A stretch of 64,000 bases of DNA from Methylotetracoccus oryzae (GCF_006175985.1 NZ_SRSH01000001.1:372001-436000), one strand, 5' to 3'; shown: positions 35,308 through 44,988, counted from the stretch's first letter. Made by a program: numbers and translations. Notes: generated from the letters alone by a model not told the origin.

Positions 35308-37664
35308 GCCTGCCCGCAAGCCCGTTCGTCGACGATGAGCCGGATCTTTCCGGTGCGCTCGATACGCGGCAGTGTACCCGGCGGCAAACACTCGATCGCC
35401 ACGCGCTGCCGCAGGCTGTTCACGTCGAGCGCGACCGCGAGATCACCGGAGTACCGATGGAGCTTCCGGATAAACGCCTCGACCACGCCGGGGGCTGGAC
35501 TCACCCGTTCCAGACGCACGAGGAGTTGCTCCGGGTGCGCGGCAGACCCGACGCGTTCACGCACCACGAGTTGCAGCGCCGGCGCCTCCAGGCCGGCCTC
35601 GAGCAGGGCGCGTTCGACATCCTCGTAGGCGACCCGGCAGCCCCAGATATTGATCACATTGTCGACACGGCCGAGCAATCGGAAGCGCGGGTCCGGGCTG
35701 CCGCAGGGACAGGCAACCGTCACCCACTCGACCCGATCCCCGGTCCGGTAACGCACGACCGGCATGGCGCGGCGCAGCAGCGAGGTCACGACCGCCTCCT
35801 CGTCGATGACTTCCAGATGGACATCGCGGCTGAACAGATGGTGTTCGCCACCGTGGCAGTGGGCGCATTGCCACCCGATGGGCCCGACATCCACCGCCGC
35901 GTAACCGGCCGAGTGAAATGACCGGGTTTTCCAGATCCGGCTCAGATACTCGCGTGCCGCGGCATTGAAGTGCTCTCCGGCGTAGAAGATTCGCTCGACG
36001 ACCAGATCGATGCCGGCGCTTTCGCAGTGGCGCGCATAACCAACCAGCAGCGACGGCAGACCGAAGGCGACCTGCGGTCGGAACCGCGCGATGCAGGATA
36101 CGATCTCGTCGACCGGGCAGCTCCCGCCCATGGGCAGGACGTAGACGCCACAGCGTCTGAGTGCCTCATCGACAGCCAGGAAAGCCGACCAGAGATGTCC
36201 GGCGACGAACAGGTTGATCGCGATGTCTCCGGGCCTGAGGCCGTTCGCGCGAAACGCCTGGGCCAGCATTTCGGTCGACCGAGCGATCTCGTCCGGCGTG
36301 TAAAGGGCGTATTTGGGCGCCGTCGATGTCCCACCGGAGGAAAAGATCGCCCCCGCAGCAACCTGCTCGTGCAGAAAGCGACGGCTGCAATAAACCGGCT
36401 CGCGGGCGAGATCGGCTGCGGTCAGAAGTGGCCAGCGATCCAGCCGGGAAACCTCACCCTCGGGCCTGGCGTCGCGGTAGTAAGGAACGCGCTGGCTGAC
36501 ATCCCGCAACAAATCGGCCACACCGCCATCTTCGTCGTCCTCCATGACATGCACCAGTTCGCGCAAGGAACCACCGTCCGAGAGCCTGCCTTCGATCTCG
36601 TCGGGAAAGGCGTTGAACGAGACGAAGCGCCGGAAGTGTCGTCCAATGCGTTCGAGGTAAGCGCCGCGCTCCGCGCTGCCGAGCCCGCCGACACAGCAGG
36701 CAGCGGCCCGCGGCAAGGCCGCGAGCGTGCCGGCCAGATCGTCCACTCCGACGTAGGCCTTGAAGGATGGCATTCGTGTCAGGGCCGAATGCGACCCAGC
36801 CTCGGCATCGAGAACCGCAGCCAGATCGACCCCGGCCTCGACGTAGACTGTATCCAGCGCCGCCGCGGAACTGTCCTCACGCCACCGAGACTCGGTGCGC
36901 AGGATGTCGATGAGCCGCCGTCGGTCACAGTCATTCCAGTAGGCTCTGGAAACGACACCGACCAAAACCGGAGGCATCCGCGCGATCCTGCGCCTGCCCG
37001 TTGCCTGCACGCCGACGGTGCGGCCGCCGTCGCTCCAGTCGACAAAGGCATCGACGAGTCCTTGCGCGCGCGTGAACAAGCCGGCGCGCCGCTTTTCGTC
37101 AACGGCGAAGGCCGCAACGGCCGCGGAAAGAACCCCATGGGGATCCGCTCGTTGCAGCGAAGCCAGGAACAGGGCAGCGAAATGCCGGCATTCGTCCGGC
37201 AACCACAGGACGGGGGCATTGTGGGTGAGCAGGCAGGCCAGTGTGCTGTCGACGAGATCCAGCGCACCACCCGCGGGGAGCGAATGGACCACGAGGCCCA
37301 GGGGGAAAGCCCGGGCCATGCGACCGCGCCACCGGACGGCACGGTCGAGGCACACGGGCGTCGGCAATTCGCTCAGACGCTGCTCCCAGCGCTGACGCGA
37401 CATCAGCCGTGCGACCGGGAATTGCGACGAGCCGGCAGGGGTTCCTGGGTGCGGTTCCGCGGCTCGCGCAAAGAATTCGCCACCCGGCAGCCACAGCGAC
37501 TGCAAGACCTCGAACATCCTCAAGGTGTCCTCGAGACTCGCCGAGGCCAGCGGCACCAGTCCCTCCCTGGCGGCAACGAGTGCGGTGATCAGTTGATCGT
37601 CGGTTGCCGGCTGAGCGAGGCATTCGCCGCAATGATTCATCGCACCCGCGTCTGTTGAGCTCAT
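35304..37664 (-). CDS. fusion of LuxC-like acyl-CoA reductase domain and PaaK-like AMP-forming ligase
   Basis: A 786-residue two-domain protein. Residues about 110-370 resemble the LuxC acyl-CoA reductase family: PLGLVVHSLPAGGALDLVDS, a nucleotide-binding-like middle, TVYVEAG, and the late RFVSFNAFPDEIEGRLSDG. Residues about 390-786 are a phenylacetate-CoA-ligase-like adenylating domain: FSSGGTSTAPKYALYT (441-456) as the AMP/phosphate loop, SAGYAAVDVG, a four-cysteine zinc-ribbon-like set (CAHCHGG and CPCG), VRYRTGDRVEW and GRVDNVINIWG. LuxC normally has a nucleophilic Cys seven residues before the YVE strand; here that place appears to be Ala267, so reductase activity is doubtful. In principle the pair would activate an acid and reduce it to an aldehyde. 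Start at 37664 is uncertain (Met9 possible). Confidence 0.78.
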   Translation of the reverse strand: MSSTDAGAMNHCGECLAQPATDDQLITALVAAREGLVPLASASLEDTLRMFEVLQSLWLPGGEFFARAAEPHPGTPAGSSQFPVARLMSRQRWEQRLSELPTPVCLDRAVRWRGRMARAFPLGLVVHSLPAGGALDLVDSTLACLLTHNAPVLWLPDECRHFAALFLASLQRADPHGVLSAAVAAFAVDEKRRAGLFTRAQGLVDAFVDWSDGGRTVGVQATGRRRIARMPPVLVGVVSRAYWNDCDRRRLIDILRTESRWREDSSAAALDTVYVEAGVDLAAVLDAEAGSHSALTRMPSFKAYVGVDDLAGTLAALPRAAACCVGGLGSAERGAYLERIGRHFRRFVSFNAFPDEIEGRLSDGGSLRELVHVMEDDEDGGVADLLRDVSQRVPYYRDARPEGEVSRLDRWPLLTAADLAREPVYCSRRFLHEQVAAGAIFSSGGTSTAPKYALYTPDEIARSTEMLAQAFRANGLRPGDIAINLFVAGHLWSAFLAVDEALRRCGVYVLPMGGSCPVDEIVSCIARFRPQVAFGLPSLLVGYARHCESAGIDLVVERIFYAGEHFNAAAREYLSRIWKTRSFHSAGYAAVDVGPIGWQCAHCHGGEHHLFSRDVHLEVIDEEAVVTSLLRRAMPVVRYRTGDRVEWVTVACPCGSPDPRFRLLGRVDNVINIWGCRVAYEDVERALLEAGLEAPALQLVVRERVGSAAHPEQLLVRLERVSPAPGVVEAFIRKLHRYSGDLAVALDVNSLRQRVAIECLPPGTLPRIERTGKIRLIVDERACGQA

Positions 37665-37790
37665 CGAGCGAACCGGTTGTCGTGGATCCGCAGCCGCAAC
37701 CGTGCGCGGTGAATCCTTTCGGCTAGTCGCAAGCGGGTCCGCAGATCATCACCGAGCGTGTTCTCCGAACGGAACTCGCCAAGCGGAGAA

Positions 37791-39071
37791 TTAGAATCGG
37801 AGCGATGCCGATACGCCGAAAAGACTCCAGTGCTGCGATGTTTCTCCGCGGTTTTCATTCGGCGATATCCATCCCGTCCCATTGATGTAGTGGTATTCGC
37901 CGCGCAACATGAAATAGGGTGTCACGTCCCATCGCAACCCGACTCCAAGATCTTTTGCAAAGTTATCGTACGCGGGCACATCAACGCCCTGAGCGGCGTA
38001 GATGGCAGACGTCTTCTTGCCATTGCGATCACTGCGATCGGCGTACAGGACATCGTAGCGCAGAAAGCCCTCGACGTCCGAAGTCACGCGGTAGGTTCCC
38101 TGCACATAGTAGCTTTCACCGGTGAGGGTCGGAACCGGACTCCCAGGGCCTTCGAACTCCGAGTAGCGAATCGCATATTCGCTGGTGAGGCTCCAGTTCT
38201 CCTCGTTGATCTGTGCCGAGAAGAGCACTGGTGAAAAGTGCAGCGATGTCGCCGTCACATTCTGCGGCAACCCGAACGGAAAGGCCGAAAAGAAATTTTG
38301 CCCAATGAGCCCGGACAGAACGATCGGCTCGGGCTGGTAACGGATGTTCATCGTCGCGCTGGTAGCCCCCAATCGCACGCGACCGCCTTGCCACTCGTAC
38401 ATCAGCCTCCCCACCCAGGAGGGTTCGCCGCTAACCGATCGCGCGTTCAGCACGGATTTCCAGGACGGATCCTCGGTGCGGGCATAGCCACCGTTCACCT
38501 GCAATTGAAAATCGCCGAAATCGGTGCGCTGTTCTCCATATACCTGAATGCCGTCGCTCGACAGGGTCGTGTTTCTCGTGATGTCAAAATAAATCGACTG
38601 CGGCAACAGAATACTGGGCCTGGTGAACGGCATATCCCGGGTATCATTGTAAAGCCCGTAAGGATTTACAACTCGTCCCAACCGAATACCGACGGTCTGC
38701 CTGGCATCCGAAAGAAAACTGTAATCGAGGAAGCCGAAATCAATACGCAAATCCTGATTGTCGGTCTGCCCCGCACGGCGATAGACGACCTGCAAGGAGG
38801 TTTGCAGTTGCGGGATGGGGCGCCACGATCCGTTGATTCCCATCTCGGTGAAATCGAGGGATCCCATGTTCTGGGTATAACCGAAGAAATTGTTGGCTGT
38901 GCTGCGAAGATAACTCTGCGACGCAAAACCATGAATCTGAACCGTCTCCGGAAGCTTCAACCCCAGTTGGTCGAGTGGACGCGACCAGTCGATGTCGGCA
39001 CGGCCGTTCGCCGCCATCAAGGCCAGAAGCGGCAATGCGACAAGACCAAATCGTCGGATATGTGCATTCAT
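37791..39071 (-). CDS. outer-membrane beta-barrel protein
   Basis: A 426-residue protein with a signal peptide (MNAHIRRFGLVALPLLALMA, cleaved near ADI) followed by alternating amphipathic strands rich in aromatic residues. It ends in VSASLRF, the terminal Phe expected for BamA-dependent barrels. Recurrent segments such as QVYGEQRTDFGDFQLQVNGGY, WSLTSEYAIRYSEF and FMLRGEYHYINGTGW are typical of porin-like strands. The upstream gene, four bases away, encodes a PstS-like protein; this pairing is common in proteobacteria and suggests an outer-membrane channel paired with a periplasmic binding protein. The start at 39071 is clear. The ligand, possibly phosphate or another oxyanion, is not established. 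Confidence 0.82.
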   Translation of the reverse strand: MNAHIRRFGLVALPLLALMAANGRADIDWSRPLDQLGLKLPETVQIHGFASQSYLRSTANNFFGYTQNMGSLDFTEMGINGSWRPIPQLQTSLQVVYRRAGQTDNQDLRIDFGFLDYSFLSDARQTVGIRLGRVVNPYGLYNDTRDMPFTRPSILLPQSIYFDITRNTTLSSDGIQVYGEQRTDFGDFQLQVNGGYARTEDPSWKSVLNARSVSGEPSWVGRLMYEWQGGRVRLGATSATMNIRYQPEPIVLSGLIGQNFFSAFPFGLPQNVTATSLHFSPVLFSAQINEENWSLTSEYAIRYSEFEGPGSPVPTLTGESYYVQGTYRVTSDVEGFLRYDVLYADRSDRNGKKTSAIYAAQGVDVPAYDNFAKDLGVGLRWDVTPYFMLRGEYHYINGTGWISPNENRGETSQHWSLFGVSASLRF

Positions 39072-39075
39072 GGCA

Positions 39076-39549
39076 TCACTCAACCCTGACGATCCTGACG
39101 CCCTTGTCCAACAATCCGGCAGGCAGGTAGCCAACGGCACCGGGCGTGGCATGAATACGGTCACGCATCTCGGCGAGCGACTTGACTTCGATAGGAGCCT
39201 GGCCCGTCCCCGAGAACACCAGTCGGTCCCAGGCTCGGCGCAACTGGTAGGGAAAGGTGTCCAGGACAGTCTTCGAGAACTCGGCGTGTACCGGGCTGCT
39301 ATCGGCCAGCACGAAGACCGTCGTCGGCGACCCGTCCGACCAGGTTCGAAGACGCATGCTGAAGACGGCCCAGGCTGTGGCGCGCTTGAGGGCGACATCG
39401 GGAACCGAGGGATTCGCGACGACGTCCACCGCCACCGCAGTCCCGGTGCCTAGGGCAAGACAAACCAGCACGAACGCGAGCGCGCGCCGGGCACGGATGG
39501 AGTCCACCCGCTTGCGAGCTTGGCCTGACACGAACTCGGGCTCAGTCAT
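39076..39549 (-). CDS. short PstS-like periplasmic substrate-binding protein
   Basis: A 157-residue protein with an N-terminal basic region and a hydrophobic export segment (RRALAFVLVCLALGTGTAVAV). The mature part looks like one lobe of a phosphate-type binding protein: VVANPSVPDVAL, WSDGSPTTVFVL, FSGTGQAPIEV, and IHATPGAVGYLPAG, the last matching the PstS loop that contacts the anion. At about 130 mature residues it is half the size of PstS, a known short form usually found next to a porin-like gene, as here. It probably acts in the periplasm. The ATG at 39549 precedes the membrane/signal segment; the ribosome site is weak. Confidence 0.8.
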   Translation of the reverse strand: MTEPEFVSGQARKRVDSIRARRALAFVLVCLALGTGTAVAVDVVANPSVPDVALKRATAWAVFSMRLRTWSDGSPTTVFVLADSSPVHAEFSKTVLDTFPYQLRRAWDRLVFSGTGQAPIEVKSLAEMRDRIHATPGAVGYLPAGLLDKGVRIVRVE

Positions 39550-40318
39550 CCGGTGTGCTGCAAGTGGTTCCGTAGACAGCCGCAATGCGCGATGGACGGA
39601 GGGGCTCAGGGTCGTGCACCCACGCCTTCGAAACTGCACCGTCGGGTGTACGGCTAGGCGAACGCGCGCGCAACCCGAAGGGGGAGGGAAACCTGAACCG
39701 CCCTTGGGCCAAGCGGCCGGCTATGGGGCAACAGCCGGGCCGTCGGACGCCCACCGTTGCGCCGGCGAGCTTTGGTGCGGTGTCCGTACCGGCTATCATT
39801 CAAAGACTTGACCTAAGTTGCAAGCGCAACGGGTCACGCCTCCCCCTCGCGGAAGCGGGCGGGGAAGGCGAGACACGCCGTGAATCCGTCCCTGGAGGCT
39901 AGCCTGCGGGTTCCCTCCCGCAGACGGTCTCGCCCTCCCGGCCCGCTCCCACTTCCCAGCAAAGGGGTGGTGAATGGTTACGTTGCAAGCGGCTGAGCCA
40001 GCACAAGCGGGCGGCTCGCCGTGGATTTTCGATGCAGCGCTAATGCCGATCCCCCCGAACAGGCCTGGCAGCTGAGCACAATCCCAACGTCTCGCCTCCT
40101 TCAATCGGCTTGGTTCCTGCCAGATTAACGCTCCCCGGGTCGCATGATACTGTATTGGCGTATCGGCAAAAAACCCGACGACGCCAGAATATGCGAACGC
40201 GGTGCGCCCCGGCACGACCGACTAATGCGGCACGATTGGTAATCCGATCGGAATTGTCGGTGCGCGGCGCTCAGCACTCGGGGCGTTACTTCCGTTCTCA
40301 CCGCATTGATTGCGCCTC
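39550..40318. other. long intergenic region with a structured repeat and a palindrome before glpK
   Basis: These 769 bases separate divergent genes. They contain repeat copy A (39851-39950). Near glpK, AATCCGATCGGAATT at 40241-40255 is a near-palindrome with the perfect core TCCGATCGGA, 64 bases before the glpK start, and may be an operator. Short open frames in the region are GC-driven and not credible. Confidence 0.5.
39851..39950 (+). repeat. structured intergenic repeat, copy A
   Basis: A 100-base element with imperfect 24-base terminal arms (39851-39874 and 39927-39950, including GCGAGAC/GTCTCGC) and an inner perfect hairpin CTGCGGG-TTCCCT-CCCGCAG. Its core ACACGCCGTGAA, then GTCCCTG and GGCT, recurs in copy B at 44989-45089 on the other strand. 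The organisation resembles REP/MITE-like dispersed palindromic elements. Confidence 0.75.
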
Positions 40319-41818
40319 ATGAGCCGCTATGTCGCAGCGATAGATCAGGGTACGACCAGTACCCGGTGCATTCTTTTCGATCATTCGGGTTGCCCCACCA
40401 GCGTCGCACAGCGGGAACACCGGCAAAGCTACCCGCGAGCGGGATGGGTAGAGCACGATCCCGAGGAAATCTGGGCTTGCACCCAGCAGGTATTCGCAGA
40501 GGCCCTGGGCCGCGCACGCGCCCGGCCGGGCGATATCGTCGCGCTGGGCGTCACCAACCAGCGCGAAACGGTGCTGTTGTGGGACCGCCGCACCGGGAAG
40601 CCACTGCATCCCGCAATCGTCTGGCAGGACACGCGCACGGCGGCGGCATGCCGGTCACTGGCCGGTGAAGCGGGCCCGGACCGTTTTCGTCACAAGACCG
40701 GGCTGCCTGTCGCAACCTATTTCTCGGGCCCCAAGTTGCAGTGGCTGCTCGACTCGATTCCGGGAGCGCGGGGCCGCGCCGAGCGCGGCGAGTTGCTTGC
40801 CGGCACCATCGACAGCTGGCTGATCTGGAACCTGACGGGAGGCCCCGCGGGAGGCCGGCACGTCACGGACATCAGCAACGCGTCGCGCACCCTACTGATG
40901 AACCTCGCAACCCTCGACTGGGACGAGGAACTGCTGTCGGCGATGGACGTGCCGCGAGGCCTCCTGGCGGAGATCCGGCCTTCCAACGAAGTTTACGGTC
41001 CCGGTGTCGACGCCTTTGCGGGCATCCCGATCGCCAGCGATCTGGGCGACCAGCAAGCCGCGCTGTTCGGACAGACCTGCTTTCAGCGCGGCATGGCCAA
41101 GAATACCTACGGCACCGGCTGCTTTATGCTGCTCAACACGGGGGAAGAGATGCGACCCTCTCAGCACGGCTTGCTGACGACCGCCGCATGGCAACTCGTG
41201 GACTCCCGCCCGGTATATGCGCTGGAGGGTTCCGTCGCGATTGCGGGCGCACTCGTGCAGTGGTTGCGCGACCAGCTCGGCCTGATCGGCTCGGCAGCGG
41301 AGATCGAGACGCTCGCCGGCAGCGTGGCCGACAACGGTGGGGTCGTCATCGTCCCCGCCTTCTCGGGGCTGTTCGCTCCCTACTGGCGCAGCGACGCGCG
41401 TGGCGCGATCTTCGGTCTGACGGCTTACGCGGGCAAGGGCCATCTGGCCCGCGCAGCACTCGAGGCTACCGCCTTTCAAACCCACGACGTGCTGGAGGCC
41501 ATGCGGCGCGACACCGGCATCGAGCTGACCGAGCTGCGGGTCGACGGCGGAATGGTGGTCAATGAGATCCTGATGCAATTCCAGGCCGACATCCTTAACG
41601 TGCCGGTGGTTCGTCCCGCGGTGACCGAAACGACAGCACTGGGCGCAGCTTATGCGGCTGGACTCGCCGTGAGTTTCTGGAGCGGGCTCGATGAATTGAA
41701 CGCACTGTGGCAACGGGACCGGCACTGGCTGCCGCGCATGAAAGCCGCAGCCCGCGGCGAGCTGTGCGCCAACTGGCGCAAGGCAGTCACCGGCACGTTC
41801 GGCTGGAGCCCCGACTGA
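40319..41818 (+). CDS. glpK: glycerol kinase
   Basis: A 499-residue FGGY-family kinase that phosphorylates glycerol to glycerol 3-phosphate. The phosphate loop [11 protein letters not shown] is at the N-terminus, [17 protein letters not shown] matches the glycerol-binding region, and [20 protein letters not shown] and [20 protein letters not shown] are family signatures. Length is normal. The ATG at 40319 is used; a TTG at 40310 is in frame three codons earlier. No glpF, glpD or glpR neighbours are present, so this is a solitary glpK, possibly controlled by the palindrome 64 bases upstream. Confidence 0.95.
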   Translation: MSRYVAAIDQGTTSTRCILFDHSGCPTSVAQREHRQSYPRAGWVEHDPEEIWACTQQVFAEALGRARARPGDIVALGVTNQRETVLLWDRRTGKPLHPAIVWQDTRTAAACRSLAGEAGPDRFRHKTGLPVATYFSGPKLQWLLDSIPGARGRAERGELLAGTIDSWLIWNLTGGPAGGRHVTDISNASRTLLMNLATLDWDEELLSAMDVPRGLLAEIRPSNEVYGPGVDAFAGIPIASDLGDQQAALFGQTCFQRGMAKNTYGTGCFMLLNTGEEMRPSQHGLLTTAAWQLVDSRPVYALEGSVAIAGALVQWLRDQLGLIGSAAEIETLAGSVADNGGVVIVPAFSGLFAPYWRSDARGAIFGLTAYAGKGHLARAALEATAFQTHDVLEAMRRDTGIELTELRVDGGMVVNEILMQFQADILNVPVVRPAVTETTALGAAYAAGLAVSFWSGLDELNALWQRDRHWLPRMKAAARGELCANWRKAVTGTFGWSPD

Positions 41819-42069
41819 ACGCCGCGAACGGAGGTGCCACGCGTCCGCATCCCGGCTTGATGAGTTAATGCCGAAACGGCTCAGTAGGCGCTATGATATG
41901 GAGCTGGCTGGTCGCAGATGGGTGGCACGCGAAGGCCTCCGTAACAGCGAGGCACCGCGCAGCCTCCGCGACCCAGCCAAACCGGATGGTACGGGGGCCG
42001 ATTCGCTGCCCACCGTATCGCGCTCTCTCACGACCCGCAATCTGGGGCACACCGTGCCCGGAGGTCGAC

Positions 42070-42279
42070 ATGACCAGCCTGACCAAGGCCTTGCAGCACA
42101 TGCGATTTGTCAGTGCGCCACCCGGTGGTTTGGCTGACACCCACTCCGAGGAAGAACGCCGCCAGCAGATCGCCCAGCTGGCTTATTTCAAGGCCCTCGA
42201 CCGAGGATTCGCACCTGGGCATGAACGCGAGGACTGGCTTGAAGCGGAAAGGGAGGTCGACGCTCGCCGTTATCAATGA
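42070..42279 (+). CDS. DUF2934 family small protein
   Basis: A 69-residue protein with the DUF2934 pattern in its second half: RRQQIAQLAYFKALDRGF, then APGHEREDWLEAEREVDAR. GGAGGTCGAC directly before the ATG at 42070 is a strong ribosome site, and the longer upstream frame is not credible. The family is widespread as small cytoplasmic proteins of unknown function, often encoded near stress or carbon-storage genes. Here it lies between glpK and the convergent ppk2 gene. Confidence 0.8.
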   Translation: MTSLTKALQHMRFVSAPPGGLADTHSEEERRQQIAQLAYFKALDRGFAPGHEREDWLEAEREVDARRYQ

Positions 42280-42599
42280 TGCGGCCAAGCGAAGCATAAA
42301 CCACAACGCGCAACGGATGGCGGGGTGATCGGGCAGGGTCCCGGGGTATCCAGCCATTGGCGTTCCCTACCGAAAATCGGCTGACCCCGGCGACATTGCG
42401 CCAGCACCGCGGACACCCGGGTCCGCGGTGCAAGGTCCGCAGCCAGTCCGGCTGGCCAAAGGGTTGCGCCTGCTCGCGCGATCACCCTGCAGCGCGGCTG
42501 CGACCCCGCTGCGACGCTCTCGCTCGACATCCAACGGGGGCTGATCGACCCGCTGCCATCTGGCGTTTTTCCCGGACCGAAACGCACATCTTCAGTCAC
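42280..42599. other. intergenic region between convergent genes
   Basis: This 320-base gap holds a perfect 11-bp hairpin at 42404-42431 and no supported gene. The hairpin probably separates transcription of the DUF2934 gene and ppk2. Confidence 0.5.
42404..42431. terminator. perfect 11-bp hairpin between DUF2934 gene and ppk2
   Basis: GCACCGCGGAC (42404-42414) and GTCCGCGGTGC (42421-42431) flank a six-base loop. It lies between convergent stops. No T-run follows on either strand. Confidence 0.45.
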
Positions 42600-43652
42600 T
42601 CAGAAACTGTTCCCAACGGCTTCGTCCTCTTCCAGCACCCGCGTCGCCGAACCGACCAGCAACGCGTCAGGCGCGCAGGCGACCTTGGTGTTCTTGTCCG
42701 GATACGGCAGGGCGTGCAGGAAGTGCCGCATGCAATTGATGCGTGCCCGTTTCTTGTCGTCGGACTTGATCACGGTCCACGGCGCATCGGCGGTGTCCGT
42801 GTGAAAGAACATCGCCTTCTTGGCCTCGGTGTAATCGTCCCAGCGATCGAGCGAGCGGATGTCGATCGGGCTCAGTTTCCAGTGCTTAAGCGGATCGTCA
42901 CGCCGGGAGATGAAGCGGCGTAGCTGTTCCGCCCGGCTGACCGAAAACCAGTATTTGAACAGCAGGATGCCGCTGTTGACCAGCATGCGCTCCAACTGCG
43001 GCGTCTGTCGCAGAAACTCAAGATACTCCAGTGGCTTGCAGAACCCCATGACCCGCTCGACACCCGCGCGGTTGTACCAGGAACGGTCCATGAAGACCAT
43101 CTCCCCGTGGGTCGGGAAATGGGCGACGTAGCGTTGAAAATACCACTGGCCACGCTCCATTTCCGTCGGTTTCTCGAGCGCCACGACACGCGCTCCGCGC
43201 GGATTCAGATGTTCCATGAAGCGCTTGATCGTACCCCCCTTCCCGGCCGCATCCCGCCCCTCGAACAGCACGATGATGCGCTGCCCCGATTCCTTGACCC
43301 AGCTCTGTACCTTCAGCAACTCGATCTGCAACTCCTTCTTGAGCCTCTCGTACTCTCGCCGCCGCATCCGTTCCGGATAGGGATAGCCGGGCGGTAGTTC
43401 GGCAAGGTCGCTGTCCTCGTCACTACCATGAGGGGCCGTGGCCACCAGATGGGCGGTCGGTGCCTGGCTTACCGCTTCGATCTCGGCGGCTGCAACGGGA
43501 TTCGGTGGCGCCGCATCGGGCCCGGCGCCGGAAGGCGCGGGGGCAACTGTGGCCGGGCCTTCCGCCACTCGCGTCGCCGGCCTGTTCTCTCCCGCGCCCT
43601 CGGCAGCGGGAGCAGCCGGGGTCTTGGCGGCCTTGGGTTTTACTTGCGCCAT
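42600..43652 (-). CDS. ppk2: polyphosphate kinase 2
   Basis: A 350-residue PPK2, which transfers phosphate between inorganic polyphosphate and nucleoside di- or monophosphates. The Walker A loop is EGRDAAGKGGTIKR (131-144) and the Walker B/lid region DRSWYNRAGVERVMGF (from 189), followed by RRDDPLKHWKLSPID and the TDTADAPW and NCMRHFL segments. The catalytic core begins near residue 88; the first 85 residues are an Ala/Pro-rich, probably disordered extension. GGAGACTGAG before the ATG at 43652 supports this start. A one-domain enzyme of this type usually makes ATP or GTP from the diphosphate. It is divergent from corA. Confidence 0.93.
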   Translation of the reverse strand: MAQVKPKAAKTPAAPAAEGAGENRPATRVAEGPATVAPAPSGAGPDAAPPNPVAAAEIEAVSQAPTAHLVATAPHGSDEDSDLAELPPGYPYPERMRRREYERLKKELQIELLKVQSWVKESGQRIIVLFEGRDAAGKGGTIKRFMEHLNPRGARVVALEKPTEMERGQWYFQRYVAHFPTHGEMVFMDRSWYNRAGVERVMGFCKPLEYLEFLRQTPQLERMLVNSGILLFKYWFSVSRAEQLRRFISRRDDPLKHWKLSPIDIRSLDRWDDYTEAKKAMFFHTDTADAPWTVIKSDDKKRARINCMRHFLHALPYPDKNTKVACAPDALLVGSATRVLEEDEAVGNSF

Positions 43653-43773
43653 CTCAGTCTCCGATGCTTTGGATAAGTCATACCCGCATTTTATCCGAAC
43701 GGTCGGCCAGGCAGAGACCGCGACCACGGCGCGGCTTGTGCCCGATCACGACTGACGGTTAGCATGCGCACCC

Positions 43774-44916
43774 ATGGAAGCGCCGTCGGAACCGCCACCA
43801 CCGCCCAGCGTCGACGAGGAATCCGTCGGCCTCGCAGCGCTTTGGCCCGACACGTCGCGCACCGGCGCCGCACCCGGCATCGAGACGCACGAGCTGAGCC
43901 TGATCGGGTCGAGCCCGAGCGACGTTCGGGTATCCTGCGTGGATTATGGTCTCGATGACTGCGCGTTCCAGACCGTGGACGATGTCAACGCGTTCGTAGC
44001 AAACCATCGGCCGGAATGGAGCGCGGTCCGGTGGATCCGGGTCAGCGGTCTCACGGACATGGGCGTGATTCGGGCGATTGCCGAGAAGTATGCCCTGCAC
44101 CCGCTGGCTATCGAGGATCTGCTGCATCTGGGACAGCGCCCGAAGGTGGAAGACTACCCCGCGTCGCCCGAGCACCCGGGCCGGATGTTCATCGTTGCGC
44201 AGTTGGTGCGCTGGGTCGGCGGTGTGCTGCGAACCGAACAGATGAGCTTCTTCCTCGGTCGCCGCACGCTAATCAGCTTCCACCCGCGTGAAGAAGGCCT
44301 GTTCGATCAGATCGACCATCGGCTCCGCAGCCGGGATTCGCGTTTGCGTCGCCACGATGCCAGTTTCCTGCTGCATGCCCTGCTCGACGCGATCGTCGAT
44401 CAGTTTTTTCCGGTGCTGGAGGGCTTCTCCGCACGCCTCGAGGAACTCGAGGAAATCGTGCTGGTGGGAGGCAAACCGGAAGTGCTGAGGGACATCCATC
44501 GCGCCAAACACGATCTCGTGCTGCTGCGGCGCACGGCATGGCCGATGCGCGAGCTGGTAAACCAACTCCATCGGGACCACCACGAAGGCCTGTCCGAAAC
44601 GACGCGCACCTATATGCGTGACGTCTATGACAATCTGATCCAGATCCTCGATCTGCTGGAAACCTACCGGGAATTCCTGACGAGCCTGACGGAGACCCAC
44701 CTGTCCACCGTGTCGCAGCGCCTGAACGACATCGTCAAGACGCTAACCATCATCAGCACCATCTTCGTGCCACTGACCTTTTTCGCCGGCGTCTACGGCA
44801 TGAACATGCCGATTCCGGAGAACGAGTCCGAATGGAGCTACCCGCTATTCTGGGGCTTCTGCTTCGTGCTCGTCGGCGGCATGCTGTATATGTTTCGGCG
44901 CCGTGGATGGCTATAG
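43774..44916 (+). CDS. corA: magnesium/cobalt transport protein CorA
   Basis: A 380-residue CorA. The long cytoplasmic funnel domain includes LHPLAIEDLLHLGQRPKVEDY and the stalk helix, followed by two C-terminal membrane helices with the selectivity signature YGMNMPIPENE between them (the GMN motif). The protein ends in basic residues (FRRRGWL) as usual. CorA forms a pentameric Mg2+ channel of the inner membrane, gated by Mg2+ binding at subunit interfaces. The N-terminus is about 40 residues longer than typical and Pro/Glu-rich, so a later start is possible though no better candidate is obvious. Repeat copy B lies just after its stop. Confidence 0.93.
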   Translation: MEAPSEPPPPPSVDEESVGLAALWPDTSRTGAAPGIETHELSLIGSSPSDVRVSCVDYGLDDCAFQTVDDVNAFVANHRPEWSAVRWIRVSGLTDMGVIRAIAEKYALHPLAIEDLLHLGQRPKVEDYPASPEHPGRMFIVAQLVRWVGGVLRTEQMSFFLGRRTLISFHPREEGLFDQIDHRLRSRDSRLRRHDASFLLHALLDAIVDQFFPVLEGFSARLEELEEIVLVGGKPEVLRDIHRAKHDLVLLRRTAWPMRELVNQLHRDHHEGLSETTRTYMRDVYDNLIQILDLLETYREFLTSLTETHLSTVSQRLNDIVKTLTIISTIFVPLTFFAGVYGMNMPIPENESEWSYPLFWGFCFVLVGGMLYMFRRRGWL

Positions 44917-44988
44917 GTGCCCAGTTCTTGGCCAGCCGAGGAACGGGCCAACGCAGCGTAACCGTTCACACCCCCTTGGAGCGGGAAC

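Noticed and set aside
37661-37882. 73-codon Arg-rich frame ending in an ATGA overlap with the LuxC/PaaK fusion start
   Set aside because: It overlaps the 3' end of the beta-barrel gene in another frame and has a repetitive Arg/Leu composition; the overlap with the fusion start looks accidental.
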